The notes under the pieces: model-generated
Seen by the model: the letters and a program-made list of their open reading frames with translations, nothing else
Told to the model about the DNA's origin: nothing
Database searches by the model: none
Source of the DNA: Psychrobacter sp. DAB_AL43B
GTDB lineage: Bacteria > Pseudomonadota > Gammaproteobacteria > Pseudomonadales > Moraxellaceae
Direction: 5' to 3'
Assembly: GCF_900168255.1 (NCBI RefSeq)
Contig: NZ_LT799838.1
Span: 2,108,001-2,172,000, forward strand
DNA length: 64,000 nucleotides
In this document: piece by piece, positions 55,065 to 64,000 of the stretch
Numbering within the stretch: position 1 is the stretch's first letter
Layout of the letters: each line of letters starts with the position of its first letter
Made by a program: the position numbers and the translations under genes

Positions 55065-56618
55065 CTAAAAGGTTTTGGTTAATAATATCGTTGCTGCTTT
55101 TTCATCTCGATCATCATAATAAGCAAAGTTGCTTGAAGTTGTTTCGTAATCGAATACCAGTCGCGGTGTGAGTCCCAATAAAGTAAAGTCACGCTTCCAT
55201 ACTTGCAAACCTAATGAAGTGGTTTTATCTTCTCTTGTTGAGCCAGGTTCCCCGCCCACAGCATTATAATAGCCGTTCCATGCCCCACTTCCTGCTGTAT
55301 AGGCATCTGCAGGATCGTCATATTTCTTAATGCCATATCCTAATGTTGTCAGTGTAGAGATACCTCGCTTCCATTCCCTACCCCAACCGGCGTTGACAGA
55401 GTTTCGATCGTAACTAATAATGCTGGATTTGGGTACATCATTTCGATAGTTACCTAAGCCGCCATAAAAATATTCTTTGGCGTCCTTGATGTAGAACGCA
55501 TTTAACCCTAGAAACCTTCCGTCTGTTTCACGATTTGCATTACTATCATCCTCGAATGTTTCGTTAGAAAAAATAGACGTTGCTGATAGTTTTAACTTTG
55601 GCTTCACCCAGCGTGAGCCGCTGACCGTCACGCCTTTACGTAAACTATAGGGTTCTTCATCATAGTAGCGCTTGGTCACAAATGGCGTCAGAGAAACATC
55701 GTTTTTTGCATCATCATAGCCAACGCCAGCAGAGGCAGTTAATAGATAATCGTTATAATCAGTTTGGTCCCAATAGCCTTTTAAAGACGCATTACCGCCT
55801 ACGGTAGCATAGAAATTATTGGGTAAATTAAAGCGTTTGTTTGCACTGCCAGAGACCTGAATACCGTTGGCTGACTTTTGCTCAACAGAGTTACCTAACT
55901 GAGATTGGATAGTCTTCGAGGGTGCATCGTTTATATTGTTATCTCTTACATAGCTTGCAGAGGCATTAAACTGCCACTTTTCTGAATTATTTATCTGAGA
56001 CAATGAATTTTTAACCCTAGCCATGACAGGAGCCGGAAGATCAACTGCCTGTAGCTTTAAAAACTGCTCTTTGGCAGCGGCATACTGTTTATCTGCTTGC
56101 ATGGCGATTGCCATATTGAGGCGGACGGGATGAAAGTCTGGATCTTCTGCTAGCATACCGCGATAGATTTCAATGGCTTGCTTATTTTTGGCTTCACTAC
56201 GATATATCAAAGCATCAGCGAACTTAATTAGCATTGGATCGTTAATCTCTAACGCTTTGTAATGAGGGAGTAGCTGCTTGACAGTTACCATATCTTGCGC
56301 AGCTAATGCATCATTCAAAAATTTGCTAAAAGCGGCTGGATTGGCTTTTAAAGCTTTTAAATTGTAAGCAGTTGCCTCGGCAAGTTGCTGGCGGCTTCTA
56401 ATCGCATCTTGTGCTTCTGAATCTGAGATTACAGTAGAGGGTGCAGTAGGATCTGACACTGAGGTTTGGTTTTGCCGTTTGATAAGTTCAGCAGCTTGAT
56501 CAAGCTCAAGTCCTATCTCTGGTAATTCTGGGTCGGCTGCTATAGCTGGTAGAGAAATCGCCATCATTGATAGCAAGATCGACGCTGTGAGAGGTTTACG
56601 TATATATTGCTTATTCAT
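55065..56618 (-). CDS. Surface lipoprotein assembly modifier (Slam)
   Basis: A signal peptide ends SLPAIAA|DPEL. Residues about 75-220 form a helical TPR-type domain (YRSEAKNKQAIEIYRGMLAEDPDFHPVRLNMAIAMQ). From about 225 an outer-membrane beta-barrel begins (WQFNASASYVRDNNINDAPSK) and ends in the terminal Phe (ILLTKTF) needed for Bam insertion. This TPR plus DUF560 barrel layout and the NNINDAP motif identify Slam, which moves TbpB-like lipoproteins to the cell surface. I chose the ATG at 56618 (AAGGAT upstream) over one five codons earlier. It lies downstream of the giant lipoprotein gene, its probable client. Confidence 0.9.
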   Translation of the reverse strand: MNKQYIRKPLTASILLSMMAISLPAIAADPELPEIGLELDQAAELIKRQNQTSVSDPTAPSTVISDSEAQDAIRSRQQLAEATAYNLKALKANPAAFSKFLNDALAAQDMVTVKQLLPHYKALEINDPMLIKFADALIYRSEAKNKQAIEIYRGMLAEDPDFHPVRLNMAIAMQADKQYAAAKEQFLKLQAVDLPAPVMARVKNSLSQINNSEKWQFNASASYVRDNNINDAPSKTIQSQLGNSVEQKSANGIQVSGSANKRFNLPNNFYATVGGNASLKGYWDQTDYNDYLLTASAGVGYDDAKNDVSLTPFVTKRYYDEEPYSLRKGVTVSGSRWVKPKLKLSATSIFSNETFEDDSNANRETDGRFLGLNAFYIKDAKEYFYGGLGNYRNDVPKSSIISYDRNSVNAGWGREWKRGISTLTTLGYGIKKYDDPADAYTAGSGAWNGYYNAVGGEPGSTREDKTTSLGLQVWKRDFTLLGLTPRLVFDYETTSSNFAYYDDRDEKAATILLTKTF

Positions 56619-56693
56619 AGGTATCCTTACCAAAGTACATTTGTTTACTTTATAAATTTAATCATCCTAAATGACTTTGAAGATTTAAGCGAG

Positions 56694-56718
56694 AAAAAAA
56701 GCGCCCTAAGACGCTTTT
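56694..56718 (-). terminator. Terminator of the giant lipoprotein gene
   Basis: On the minus strand AAAAAGCG and CGCTTTTTTT form a stem around CCCTAAGA, between the lipoprotein stop and slam. The same hairpin design, nearly identical in sequence, follows the paralogous gene (62990-63016). Confidence 0.8.
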
Positions 56719-56744
56719 TCTTTACTCTGCACAGTCACAGCGAT

Positions 56745-59700
56745 TTATTGCTTTTCAGCGCCAAAGGTTCCTTGGAATTTAGTACCTGTTCCAGCGACCG
56801 TTCCTTTACCGCCTTGCCCTGATGCATCTTGGTAGATACCGCCTAGGAAGTTTGCATCAGGACCATAGAAGCCACCAGCGGTATCAATGCCATTGGCATT
56901 ACCAGCAAAGGTATTACCAGTGATGTCTGCATTAATATTGATTTGGTTACCAGCAGGCATATACTTGTAGCCACCCGCCGCAAAAGATAATGTGCCATCG
57001 ACTGAGCCATTCACAAAATCAACATTGAAGGCAGAAGTACCATTAATTGGAGCAGTAGAAGCATTGTCAGCCAAATGAATGTTCTCAATATAAGTTGCTA
57101 CACCATTATATTGAGCCTTACCATCATTCACTTGTTTGAGTTTATCTATACCTGCTTGAGCAGTCAGATACCCTTGTACATAAACATTGGCTGCACGTGA
57201 GACGTCGCCTGCAGCTGAATCGAAGTTACCATAAACATGACCGACCTGCATCTGTGAATCAAAATTCTCATAAACAGCCTTATATTTATAAGTTGGATTG
57301 AAATTACCCTTTCCTGCATCTACCTTGATTTCCCCACTTGCATTCGTCAACGACACTTCAATAGGTTTTAACACAGAATCGGGCTTGACCATGTCTGCAC
57401 GAACGACACCCGTGTTGAAGCTCTTGAAGTTATCACCTTTACGATTATCTACTGGTACTTCAGAACCATTCTCCGTTTTCAGTTCAGTCCAAGCAGATTT
57501 ATCGTCGCGAATTTCAACATAGCCGATAGCATTATCAAGCTGACCTTGGCCAAATGGTAACGTTTTCTCTTTACTACTCAGTGCAGTCGATTGGAAGCCA
57601 GTCATTTTCGACTCAGTAGGATCTGGTATTACCTCAACTGTAGGATCTACTTTAGATGCACCATAAGTGCCTTTGATATATTCCTTTCCAATCTCTCTTT
57701 CATAAACACCACCTAGTAAACTGGCGCCTTTGCCATAAAAACCACCCACTGTACTAACAGCAGCACCTTTCTCGCTTGCAAAAGTGTTGTCGGAGATAGT
57801 CGCATTGATATCGACTTGTTTATCAGCGAAATCTAGCTCACCTTTCACTGATTTGGCTACGAAGTCAACGTCGAATTTAGAGGTACCATCGACCGCTATT
57901 TTTCCGCCTTCTACATAGGTAGCCACACCTTTATAATTGGCCTTACCTTCATTGACATTGGTTAACTTGTCCATATCTCCAAGGTTGGTGGCATTACCTT
58001 GTACATAGGTACTAGAAAGGTTCCTATTGTATAATATGCCGTTCTTAATATTACCTTCCAAATGACCAATCTGCATTTGATCATCGAAGTTTTTGTATAC
58101 TGAAGAGTAATTAAGATCTCGATTATGAACAGTTTGTCCTAAACGACCTTCAAAAGAAGTACTGCCTTTATGTTCTTTAAAGCCGTTCCGGTTTTCACCA
58201 TAGGTTTTATCGGCAGCACCGTTATTAGCGCCTCTTAGGGTAATATCAATTGGCTTTAAAGAGGCTCTCGAATCAACTTCATTAGCATAAACTTTTAATT
58301 TGTTATAGCTATTAGAGTTGTTATCAAAAATTCCGTCATCAGAATCTACAGAAGTGCTTTGGAAACCCGATATTCTCGAATCTGGAGCAGCAAATTGATT
58401 ACCAGCTACTACTGCTGCCGCTTCAGCCGCCTCTGCCCTCGCTATTGCTTCATCTCTTGCTGTTTCAGCAGTTGCTTTAGCATTTAACGCTTCATTTTTA
58501 GCATTCTCCGCTTCTGTTTTGGCAGCTTCTGCTGCGGCCTTAGCGTCCTCTGCTACTTTCTGAGCTTGTAGTGCTTTTTCTTTAGCTTCTTTTTGTGCTT
58601 GAGCATCTCCTACTGCTTTTTCAGCAGCTTTTTGTGCAGCTATTTGAGCCTCTTCCGCGGCGGCTTGAGCTTTCAATGCGGCATCTTTAGCAGCTTCAGC
58701 AGTTGTTGCAGCGGTTAAAGCCGCGGCTTCAGCAGCTTCAGCAGCTTCGGCGCGAGCCAATGCAGCAGCCAGACCACCATCACCGGTTCCGGCATTGGCT
58801 AAGGCAGCTTCTGCTGCTTCTAAAGCAGCTTGGGCTTTGACAGCATCGGCTTGGGCTTTAGCAGCGGCAGCGGTGGCTTTATCAGCAGCAGCTTGTACGG
58901 CTGCTAAGGCAGCACTGGCTTTATCAGCATCCGCTTGGGCTTTAATAGCGGCTTGCTCTGCGGTCGTTTGTTTGTCACTCTTAGCACCATAAGTACCTTG
59001 AGCGCCATTACCTTCATATACACCGCCTAGGTATTGGGCATCACCACCAAAGAATCCACCTTCGGTTGTATAGCCTGCATTATTAGCAGCAGTACCTGAG
59101 AATTGATTGCCGTTGATGTCAGCGCTAATACCAATCTTACCGGCTTTAGTGAATGCCAAATCACCTTTTAGGTTTTTCGCAACAAAGTCTGCGGTGAATG
59201 CTGAGGACCCAAATTCAATGGCTTGATCTAAACCAAGTTTGCGGTAGGTTGCATCGCCACTATAGTTGACTTTGCCATCGGTTGGAACGTTCGCCACTTG
59301 AGTGGCATTGCCAACCACAGCCACTCCATTTACAGGAATTTTAGTGCCTTGGAGTTCTGCTGCACCATCAATGTGGCCGATGCGCATGTCATTACCATAG
59401 TCTTTATAGACTGAGGTGTATTCTAATGGCAACTCACCTAAAGCTGTTGTAATAGAGGTATTGTCGTCATGGCTCTTGAACCCATTAGCAAGCTCGGTAT
59501 CGCCTTCACCTGAAATATTGACATCAACTTTAGGTAGTAAGTTATTAGAGGCTACATCAGCGCGAGCTATAACGTTATTTTCGCCAATCTCAAACTCACG
59601 TGTCGTTACTACAAAATCAGGAAGACCTGCAACTGATGTACCAACGTTGATAGATTGAGCACCACTCTTCTTCGATTCAGGGGCGTTCTTAATGGTGGCA

Positions 59701-62357
59701 GCGGCTAAGGCGTCTTTGGCAGCTTGAGCAGCTTGCTGAGCAGCGGTTACTTGGGCGGCAGCTTGAGCAGTAGCGGCGGCCTGTGCTTGCTGAGCAGCAA
59801 TGGTTTGGGCATTGGCGGCTTCAAGGGCGGCTTGTCTGCGATCAACTTCGGCTTGTAGGGCGGCTGCATTGCCACCCCCTGAGGCCAGTGCAGCCGCTAA
59901 AGCTTGTTCTGCTTTAGCTAACGCTTGTGCGGCAGCAGCTAAGTCGCCTTTGGCTTTGTCAGCTTCGGCTTGGGCTTGTGCCGCTTTTTGTTTTTCAATC
60001 GCCGCTTGTGCTTGAGCAGCTGTTGCTTGTTGATTGGCGGTATCTGCTTTGGCATTGGCTGCGGCGATCGCGGTGGTAGCATCGGCTTTAGCTTTAGTTG
60101 CTTCAGTTTTAGCTTTAGCTTCCGCAGCTTTAGCAGTGGCAGCATCAGCGTCAGCTTTGGCAGCTTGTGCTTTTGCATCGGCAGCTTGTTGATTGGCTGC
60201 TGCTACTTTCTTATCCGCCTCAATCTTAGCATCACCAATGGCTTTAGTTGCCGCAATTCTCGCAGCTTCTGCAGCACCTTCCGCGGCGGCTTGAGCTTTC
60301 AGTGCGGCATCTTTAGCAGCTTCTGCAGTTGTTGCAGCGGTTAAAGCCGCGGCTTCAGCAGCTTCAGCAGCTTCGGCGCGAGCCAATGCAGCAGCCAGAC
60401 CACCATCACCGGTTCCGGCATTGGCTAAGGCAGCTTCTGCTGCTTCTAAAGCAGCTTGGGCTTTGACAGCATCAGCTTGGGCTTTAGCAGCGGCAGCGGT
60501 GGCTTTATCAGCAGCAGCTTGTACGGCTGCTAAGGCAGCACTGGCTTTATCAGCGTCCGCTTGGGCTTTAATAGCGGCTTGCTCTGCGGTCGTTTGTTGG
60601 TCACTCTTTGCACCATAAGTACCTTGAGCGCCATTACCTTCGTAGACACCGCCTAGGTACTGGGCATCGCCACCAAAGAATCCACCTTCGGTTGTATAGC
60701 CTGCATTATTAGCAGCAGTACCTGAGAATTGATTGCCGTTGATGTCAGCGTTAATGCCAATCTTACCGGCTTTAGTGAATGCCAAATCACCTTTTAGGTT
60801 TTTCGCAACAAAGTCTGCGGTGAATGCTGAGGAGCCAAATTCAATGGCTTGATCTAAACCAAGTTTGCGGTAGGTTGCATCGCCACTATAGTTGACTTTG
60901 CCATCGGTTGGAACGTTCGCCACTTGAGTGGCATTGCCAACCACAGCGACACCGTTTACTGGGAGTTCGTTTATACCAAGGGCTGCTGCACCGTCGATGT
61001 GACCGATGCGCATGTCATCGCCAAAGTCTTTATAGGTTGAGGTATAAGTCAGCGGTAAAACGCCAAGGGCGGTTGTAATATCAGTGCTATCATTGTGCGA
61101 TTTAAAACCGCCTTGTAAGTTGGTATCATCTGCGCCAGAGGTGGTTACGTTGACGATTGGTAATAGACCACCTGATGCAGTGTCTGCTCGGGCTTCAACG
61201 CTGTTACTGGTGGCGTTAAAGTCACGGCTAGTAGCGGTAAAGGCGTTAGGTAGGCCAGCAGATGATGGATCGATACTCAATGACTGAGCACCACTCTTCT
61301 TCGATTCAGGGGCGTTCTTAATGGTGGCAGCGGCTAAGGCGTCTTTGGCAGCTTGAGCAGCTTGCTGAGCAGCGGTTACTTGGGCGGCAGCTTGAGCAGT
61401 AGCGGCGGCCTGTGCTTGCTGAGCAGCAATGGTTTGGGCATTGGCGGCTTCAAGGGCGGCTTGTCTGCGATCAACTTCGGCTTGTAGGGCGGCTGCATTG
61501 CCACCCCCTGAGGCCAGTGCAGCTGCTAAGGCTTGCTCTGCTTTAGCTAACGCTTGAGCGGCAGCAGCTAAGTCGCCTTTAGCTTTGTCAGCTTCGGCTT
61601 GGGCTTGGGCCGCTTTTTGTTTTTCAAGGGCCGCTTGTGCTTGAGCAGCTGTTGCTTGTTCTTCCGCTTTAACTTTAGCTTCTTCTGCTGCTTTTTTTGC
61701 AGATGCTTCTGCTTTAAGTGCTTCTTCTACTTCTTTCGATTTAGCTTCCGCTGCTTGAGCACGAACATCTGCCGTCTTTGATTTCTCTTCGGCATCTTTC
61801 ATCTTTGTGACTGCATCGGCTGCTGTTTTCTTAGCCAAATCTACTTCTGACGCAGATGCTTTTGCAGCCGCTTCAATTTTCGTTACCGCCTCTACTCTTG
61901 CAGCTTCAGCAGCGGCTTTTGCTTCAATAGCTTCTTTTTTTGCAGCGTCAATAGCAATTTTAGCTGCTGTAGCGGCTTTCTCTGATTCTTTACCAAAACC
62001 TTCTTCGGCTGCTTTTAAGGCAGCTTGTGCGGCTTTGGTTTTAGACTCAGCAACTTTAAGCGCTTCTTCGGCTACTTTGGTTTTTGCTTCCGCTGCTTTA
62101 ATAGCTTTTTCAGCTTCGCCAATAACACCAACACCTCCGTTACTGCTACCTCCCGTATTACCTTCATCTATGGTGGTTTCCGTGCCACCATTCCCCGGTA
62201 AAACCGGTGTTGGCTTCGGAGTAATAGTATTATCTCCGCCACTAGACGAACACGAGGCTAGAATAATAGCAGTTAAGAGAACCACACTAGCTTTAAGCGG
62301 GGTATTTAATTTTCTTGCTGTCGATACAGCTGTAATTGAATGACGGTTAGGTGACAT
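56745..62357 (-). CDS. Giant surface lipoprotein with four TbpB-like barrels and alanine-rich stalks
   Basis: The 1870-residue protein has a signal peptide with lipobox IILAS|CSSSGGD and a strong ribosome site (GGAGGAAG). After a Gly-rich linker, residues about 80-345 are an Ala/Lys/Glu/Gln-rich TolA-like helical stalk. Barrels of about 240 residues follow at about 350-586, 889-1128, 1323-1570 and 1578-1870, with Ala-rich stalks at about 587-888 and 1128-1322. Each barrel ends in the TbpB-type signature (GGFFGGDAQYLGGVYEG, GGFYGPDANFLGGIYQD) followed by G(T)(Y/F)GA. It also has repeated YKDFGDDMRIGHIDG-type strands. It resembles Slam client lipoproteins, and slam follows directly. The ligand is unknown; transferrin, haem or other host factors are only possibilities. 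Confidence 0.85.
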   Translation of the reverse strand: MSPNRHSITAVSTARKLNTPLKASVVLLTAIILASCSSSGGDNTITPKPTPVLPGNGGTETTIDEGNTGGSSNGGVGVIGEAEKAIKAAEAKTKVAEEALKVAESKTKAAQAALKAAEEGFGKESEKAATAAKIAIDAAKKEAIEAKAAAEAARVEAVTKIEAAAKASASEVDLAKKTAADAVTKMKDAEEKSKTADVRAQAAEAKSKEVEEALKAEASAKKAAEEAKVKAEEQATAAQAQAALEKQKAAQAQAEADKAKGDLAAAAQALAKAEQALAAALASGGGNAAALQAEVDRRQAALEAANAQTIAAQQAQAAATAQAAAQVTAAQQAAQAAKDALAAATIKNAPESKKSGAQSLSIDPSSAGLPNAFTATSRDFNATSNSVEARADTASGGLLPIVNVTTSGADDTNLQGGFKSHNDSTDITTALGVLPLTYTSTYKDFGDDMRIGHIDGAAALGINELPVNGVAVVGNATQVANVPTDGKVNYSGDATYRKLGLDQAIEFGSSAFTADFVAKNLKGDLAFTKAGKIGINADINGNQFSGTAANNAGYTTEGGFFGGDAQYLGGVYEGNGAQGTYGAKSDQQTTAEQAAIKAQADADKASAALAAVQAAADKATAAAAKAQADAVKAQAALEAAEAALANAGTGDGGLAAALARAEAAEAAEAAALTAATTAEAAKDAALKAQAAAEGAAEAARIAATKAIGDAKIEADKKVAAANQQAADAKAQAAKADADAATAKAAEAKAKTEATKAKADATTAIAAANAKADTANQQATAAQAQAAIEKQKAAQAQAEADKAKGDLAAAAQALAKAEQALAAALASGGGNAAALQAEVDRRQAALEAANAQTIAAQQAQAAATAQAAAQVTAAQQAAQAAKDALAAATIKNAPESKKSGAQSINVGTSVAGLPDFVVTTREFEIGENNVIARADVASNNLLPKVDVNISGEGDTELANGFKSHDDNTSITTALGELPLEYTSVYKDYGNDMRIGHIDGAAELQGTKIPVNGVAVVGNATQVANVPTDGKVNYSGDATYRKLGLDQAIEFGSSAFTADFVAKNLKGDLAFTKAGKIGISADINGNQFSGTAANNAGYTTEGGFFGGDAQYLGGVYEGNGAQGTYGAKSDKQTTAEQAAIKAQADADKASAALAAVQAAADKATAAAAKAQADAVKAQAALEAAEAALANAGTGDGGLAAALARAEAAEAAEAAALTAATTAEAAKDAALKAQAAAEEAQIAAQKAAEKAVGDAQAQKEAKEKALQAQKVAEDAKAAAEAAKTEAENAKNEALNAKATAETARDEAIARAEAAEAAAVVAGNQFAAPDSRISGFQSTSVDSDDGIFDNNSNSYNKLKVYANEVDSRASLKPIDITLRGANNGAADKTYGENRNGFKEHKGSTSFEGRLGQTVHNRDLNYSSVYKNFDDQMQIGHLEGNIKNGILYNRNLSSTYVQGNATNLGDMDKLTNVNEGKANYKGVATYVEGGKIAVDGTSKFDVDFVAKSVKGELDFADKQVDINATISDNTFASEKGAAVSTVGGFYGKGASLLGGVYEREIGKEYIKGTYGASKVDPTVEVIPDPTESKMTGFQSTALSSKEKTLPFGQGQLDNAIGYVEIRDDKSAWTELKTENGSEVPVDNRKGDNFKSFNTGVVRADMVKPDSVLKPIEVSLTNASGEIKVDAGKGNFNPTYKYKAVYENFDSQMQVGHVYGNFDSAAGDVSRAANVYVQGYLTAQAGIDKLKQVNDGKAQYNGVATYIENIHLADNASTAPINGTSAFNVDFVNGSVDGTLSFAAGGYKYMPAGNQININADITGNTFAGNANGIDTAGGFYGPDANFLGGIYQDASGQGGKGTVAGTGTKFQGTFGAEKQ
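58652..60031 (-). repeat. Internal tandem repeat copy 2 of the giant lipoprotein gene
   Basis: This encodes stalk end, barrel 2 and the first part of stalk 3. It matches 60278-61660 with an offset of about 1626-1629 bases and is almost identical over its outer parts. The segment at about 59330-59665 (N-terminal half of the barrel) is clearly diverged. Confidence 0.85.
60278..61660 (-). repeat. Internal tandem repeat copy 1 of the giant lipoprotein gene
   Basis: This encodes stalk 1 end, barrel 1 and the first part of stalk 2. The diverged segment relative to copy 2 is about 60955-61290. The rest is nearly identical, pointing to recent duplication or gene conversion. Confidence 0.85.
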
Positions 62358-63043
62358 TCGTCTTCCTCCATGAAGAGTTTAAAATAGGATATAACTATGC
62401 AAACATAAGTTCATTAACATGTATAGATAAACAAATTGTATAAAAGAAGTCAATAATTATTAATGAAATATTGTCGATTGTAATATTTAGTTACCAATTA
62501 ATCCTAAGAGACGAATATAAGCTTTAATCATGATATAAAATGTATCAAATTAGACATGTCAAGCATGATTTAACAAATAAAACATAGAATTTCCTTTAAG
62601 AAAATTAATTGAAGAGCCCTTCATTAAAACATTAAATTCATGCACTTAGGATTTAAATAAAATAAAACATATATAAAGTTTAAAATATTCAGCTAAGTTA
62701 TGAGAAATAATTAGAGAAATGGATGGCTAATTAAGTTGAATACAACCTATTTAAGTAATAAGAAGTTATTTGTTAATATTGAAATAACAGTCCCTTAAAA
62801 TATTCATTGCCTTAATATATGACCAAATAAAAACACTGTTATTTTGAACTATAGTTCGTATAAAAAAATAATGAGTAAATTACTAACACTTTAATAAAAT
62901 AGACTTTTGTTAAATTAAAATATTAGTATAAAGTTTTATTTTATTGTTTTTTATTAAAAAATTTTACTTTTGAAGAAATTTAAAGTAGAAAAAAGCGCCC
63001 TAAGGCGCTTTTTTAATAAAACTATAATTTTAAATAGTTATAA
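62358..63043. other. 686-bp very AT-rich gap upstream of the giant lipoprotein gene
   Basis: No gene is seen. The stretch is far richer in A and T than its surroundings. On the minus strand a TTGACT hexamer lies at 62448-62453, but no well-spaced -10 follows, so I do not call a promoter. The terminator of the paralogous upstream gene lies at 62990-63016. Confidence 0.5.
62990..63016 (-). terminator. Terminator of the paralogous lipoprotein gene
   Basis: On the minus strand AAAAAAGCGCC and GGCGCTTTTTT pair around a short TTA loop, 30 bases after the stop at 63044. It is a near copy of the hairpin at 56694-56718. Confidence 0.88.
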
Positions 63044-64000
63044 CTATTTGACTACTTTTTCAGCGCCGAAAGTACCTTGGAATTTCGTACCTTCACCTGG
63101 TAGCTCACCTTTACCGCCTTTAGTTGGAGCGTCTTGATAGATACCGCCAATGAAGTTAGCGTCTTCACCATAGAACCCACCTGCCGTGTCGATGCCATTC
63201 TGATTACCAGCGAATGTATTGCCACTAATATCAGCATTTATCTTAATTTCATTACCAGCAGGCATATACTTATAATCGCCATCATTAAACGTTAATGTAC
63301 CATCCACTTTACCGCCGACAAAATCGACATCGAAATTGGAAGTACCATCAACTACTGCACCACCGCGGTCAGTATCGCTTAAATGTAGGTTTTCCATATA
63401 GGTAGCAACACCGCTATACGCGACCATACCGTCATTGATATTGTTATCAATGTTGTACTTAGCCAAGTCTTTCATGTACTGCATGTCTTCAAGGTTGGTG
63501 CCATTACCTTGTACATAGACAGTAGAAACTCGGGCAAAAGCACCGCCCATGAACCCAGGGTCACCATAAACATGACCGATCTGCATCTGTGAGTCAAAGT
63601 TTTTATAAACAGATGCATAGTCTAAGGTTAGTGTTAAAGGACCCTTTACTTTAGTCGAGCCATTATACACCTTAAAGCCATTACCATAATCTGCGTCATC
63701 TTCTCCGGTTAGCTGGACTTCGACCGACGCTTTCACAGAGGCAGGCTTGGTCATATCTGCACGGGCTATAAACTTATCGTAGCCGGTAAAGTTATCACCT
63801 GTACGATCATCTATTGCAACGTTTTCACCATCTATTATTTCCGTATTCGTAAGATCTTTGTCCCAAACATAGCTTGATTTATCATCACGTATCTCTCCGT
63901 AACCAACAGCATCATCTGTCAGCGAACCTTTTTTCTGGCTACTCAGTGTATTGCTTTGGAAGCCTGTAAATTCAGTATCTGCTTTTACATCTGGGTTGGC
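63044..64000 (-). CDS. Second TbpB-like barrel protein, 5' end outside the window
   Basis: The frame is open to the right edge (318 residues visible). The visible part is one TbpB-like barrel that closely resembles barrel 4 of the neighbouring giant lipoprotein: shared motifs TGFQSNTLSSQ, YGEIRDDKSS, YKNFDSQMQIGHVYG, GDYKYMPAGNEIKINADISGNTFAG, GGFYGEDANFIGGIYQD and FQGTFGAEK. A Met at 63754 is internal and not the start. It is probably another multi-barrel surface lipoprotein of the same Slam locus; whether it has a lipobox and Ala-rich stalks cannot be seen. Confidence 0.85.
   Translation of the reverse strand, partial: ANPDVKADTEFTGFQSNTLSSQKKGSLTDDAVGYGEIRDDKSSYVWDKDLTNTEIIDGENVAIDDRTGDNFTGYDKFIARADMTKPASVKASVEVQLTGEDDADYGNGFKVYNGSTKVKGPLTLTLDYASVYKNFDSQMQIGHVYGDPGFMGGAFARVSTVYVQGNGTNLEDMQYMKDLAKYNIDNNINDGMVAYSGVATYMENLHLSDTDRGGAVVDGTSNFDVDFVGGKVDGTLTFNDGDYKYMPAGNEIKINADISGNTFAGNQNGIDTAGGFYGEDANFIGGIYQDAPTKGGKGELPGEGTKFQGTFGAEKVVK

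Noticed and set aside
59970..60344. Cys/Ser/Phe-rich plus-strand open frame (similar ones at 61599 and 61807)
   Set aside because: These are antisense to the Ala-rich stalk codons and lack ribosome sites; low-complexity DNA keeps several frames open.
58652..61660. CRISPR-like repetition
   Set aside because: The repeats are long, coding and in frame with the lipoprotein; there are no short repeats with unique spacers.
62448..62453. Promoter -35 (TTGACT) for the giant lipoprotein
   Set aside because: No -10 hexamer at proper spacing; left as a note in the gap entry.

Overview
The window looks like chromosomal DNA of a Moraxellaceae gammaproteobacterium, most likely Psychrobacter. This is inferred from the moderate-to-low GC content, the protein flavour of YchF, GspE, TyrB, PutP and FimV, and the tyrosine-catabolism gene set. 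No database search was possible.

Layout. At 1-6.7 kb lie the 3' part of an SF1 helicase fused to a Vsr-like nuclease, a WG-repeat secreted protein and a UvrD/Rep-type helicase. They are followed by an IS5-family (IS427-like) insertion sequence at 6844-7682. At 7.9-11.4 kb are ychF, dgt and a FabR-like TetR regulator. At 11.5-18.5 kb are the type II secretion minor pseudopilins gspH-I-J-K and the ATPase gspE, with a TetR regulator and tatD between them. Next come trmO, fpr and a tRNA-Leu(CAA). At 22-34.7 kb is a phenylalanine/tyrosine degradation region: hpd, phhA, phhB and an NhaC-type transporter on the minus strand; tyrB, fahA, a VOC-fold dioxygenase-like gene and maiA on the plus strand; and LysR and IclR regulators. 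No classical homogentisate dioxygenase (hmgA) is visible in it. Inserted in this region is a PAAR-domain protein with a C-terminal HExxH metallopeptidase-like domain, overlapping a small lipoprotein gene; together they look like a type VI effector/immunity pair. At 35.5-45.4 kb are dinB, queA, a fimV homologue split into two genes, an asparaginase, truA, infA and an L,D-transpeptidase. At 46-50.4 kb is the leucine pathway (leuC, leuD, an unknown lipoprotein, leuB) with a divergent LysR gene, followed by putP.

The most unusual part is the right end. An IS3-family element sits exactly in the loop of a terminator hairpin downstream of a Slam (surface lipoprotein assembly modifier) gene. Upstream of slam on the same strand is an 1870-residue lipoprotein carrying four TbpB-like beta-barrel lobes separated by long alanine-rich TolA-like helical segments. 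A second, paralogous gene runs off the window edge. Slam proteins move lipoproteins with TbpB-like barrels to the cell surface, so this looks like a dedicated surface-display locus for beads-on-a-string lipoproteins. Two of its units come from a tandem duplication of about 1.63 kb that is nearly identical at its ends but diverged in the N-terminal half of the barrel.

Smaller points of note are the IS disruption of the terminator, several perfect palindromes (32969-33015, 42744-42769, 24158-24234), a repeated extended -10 promoter motif, and the split fimV.
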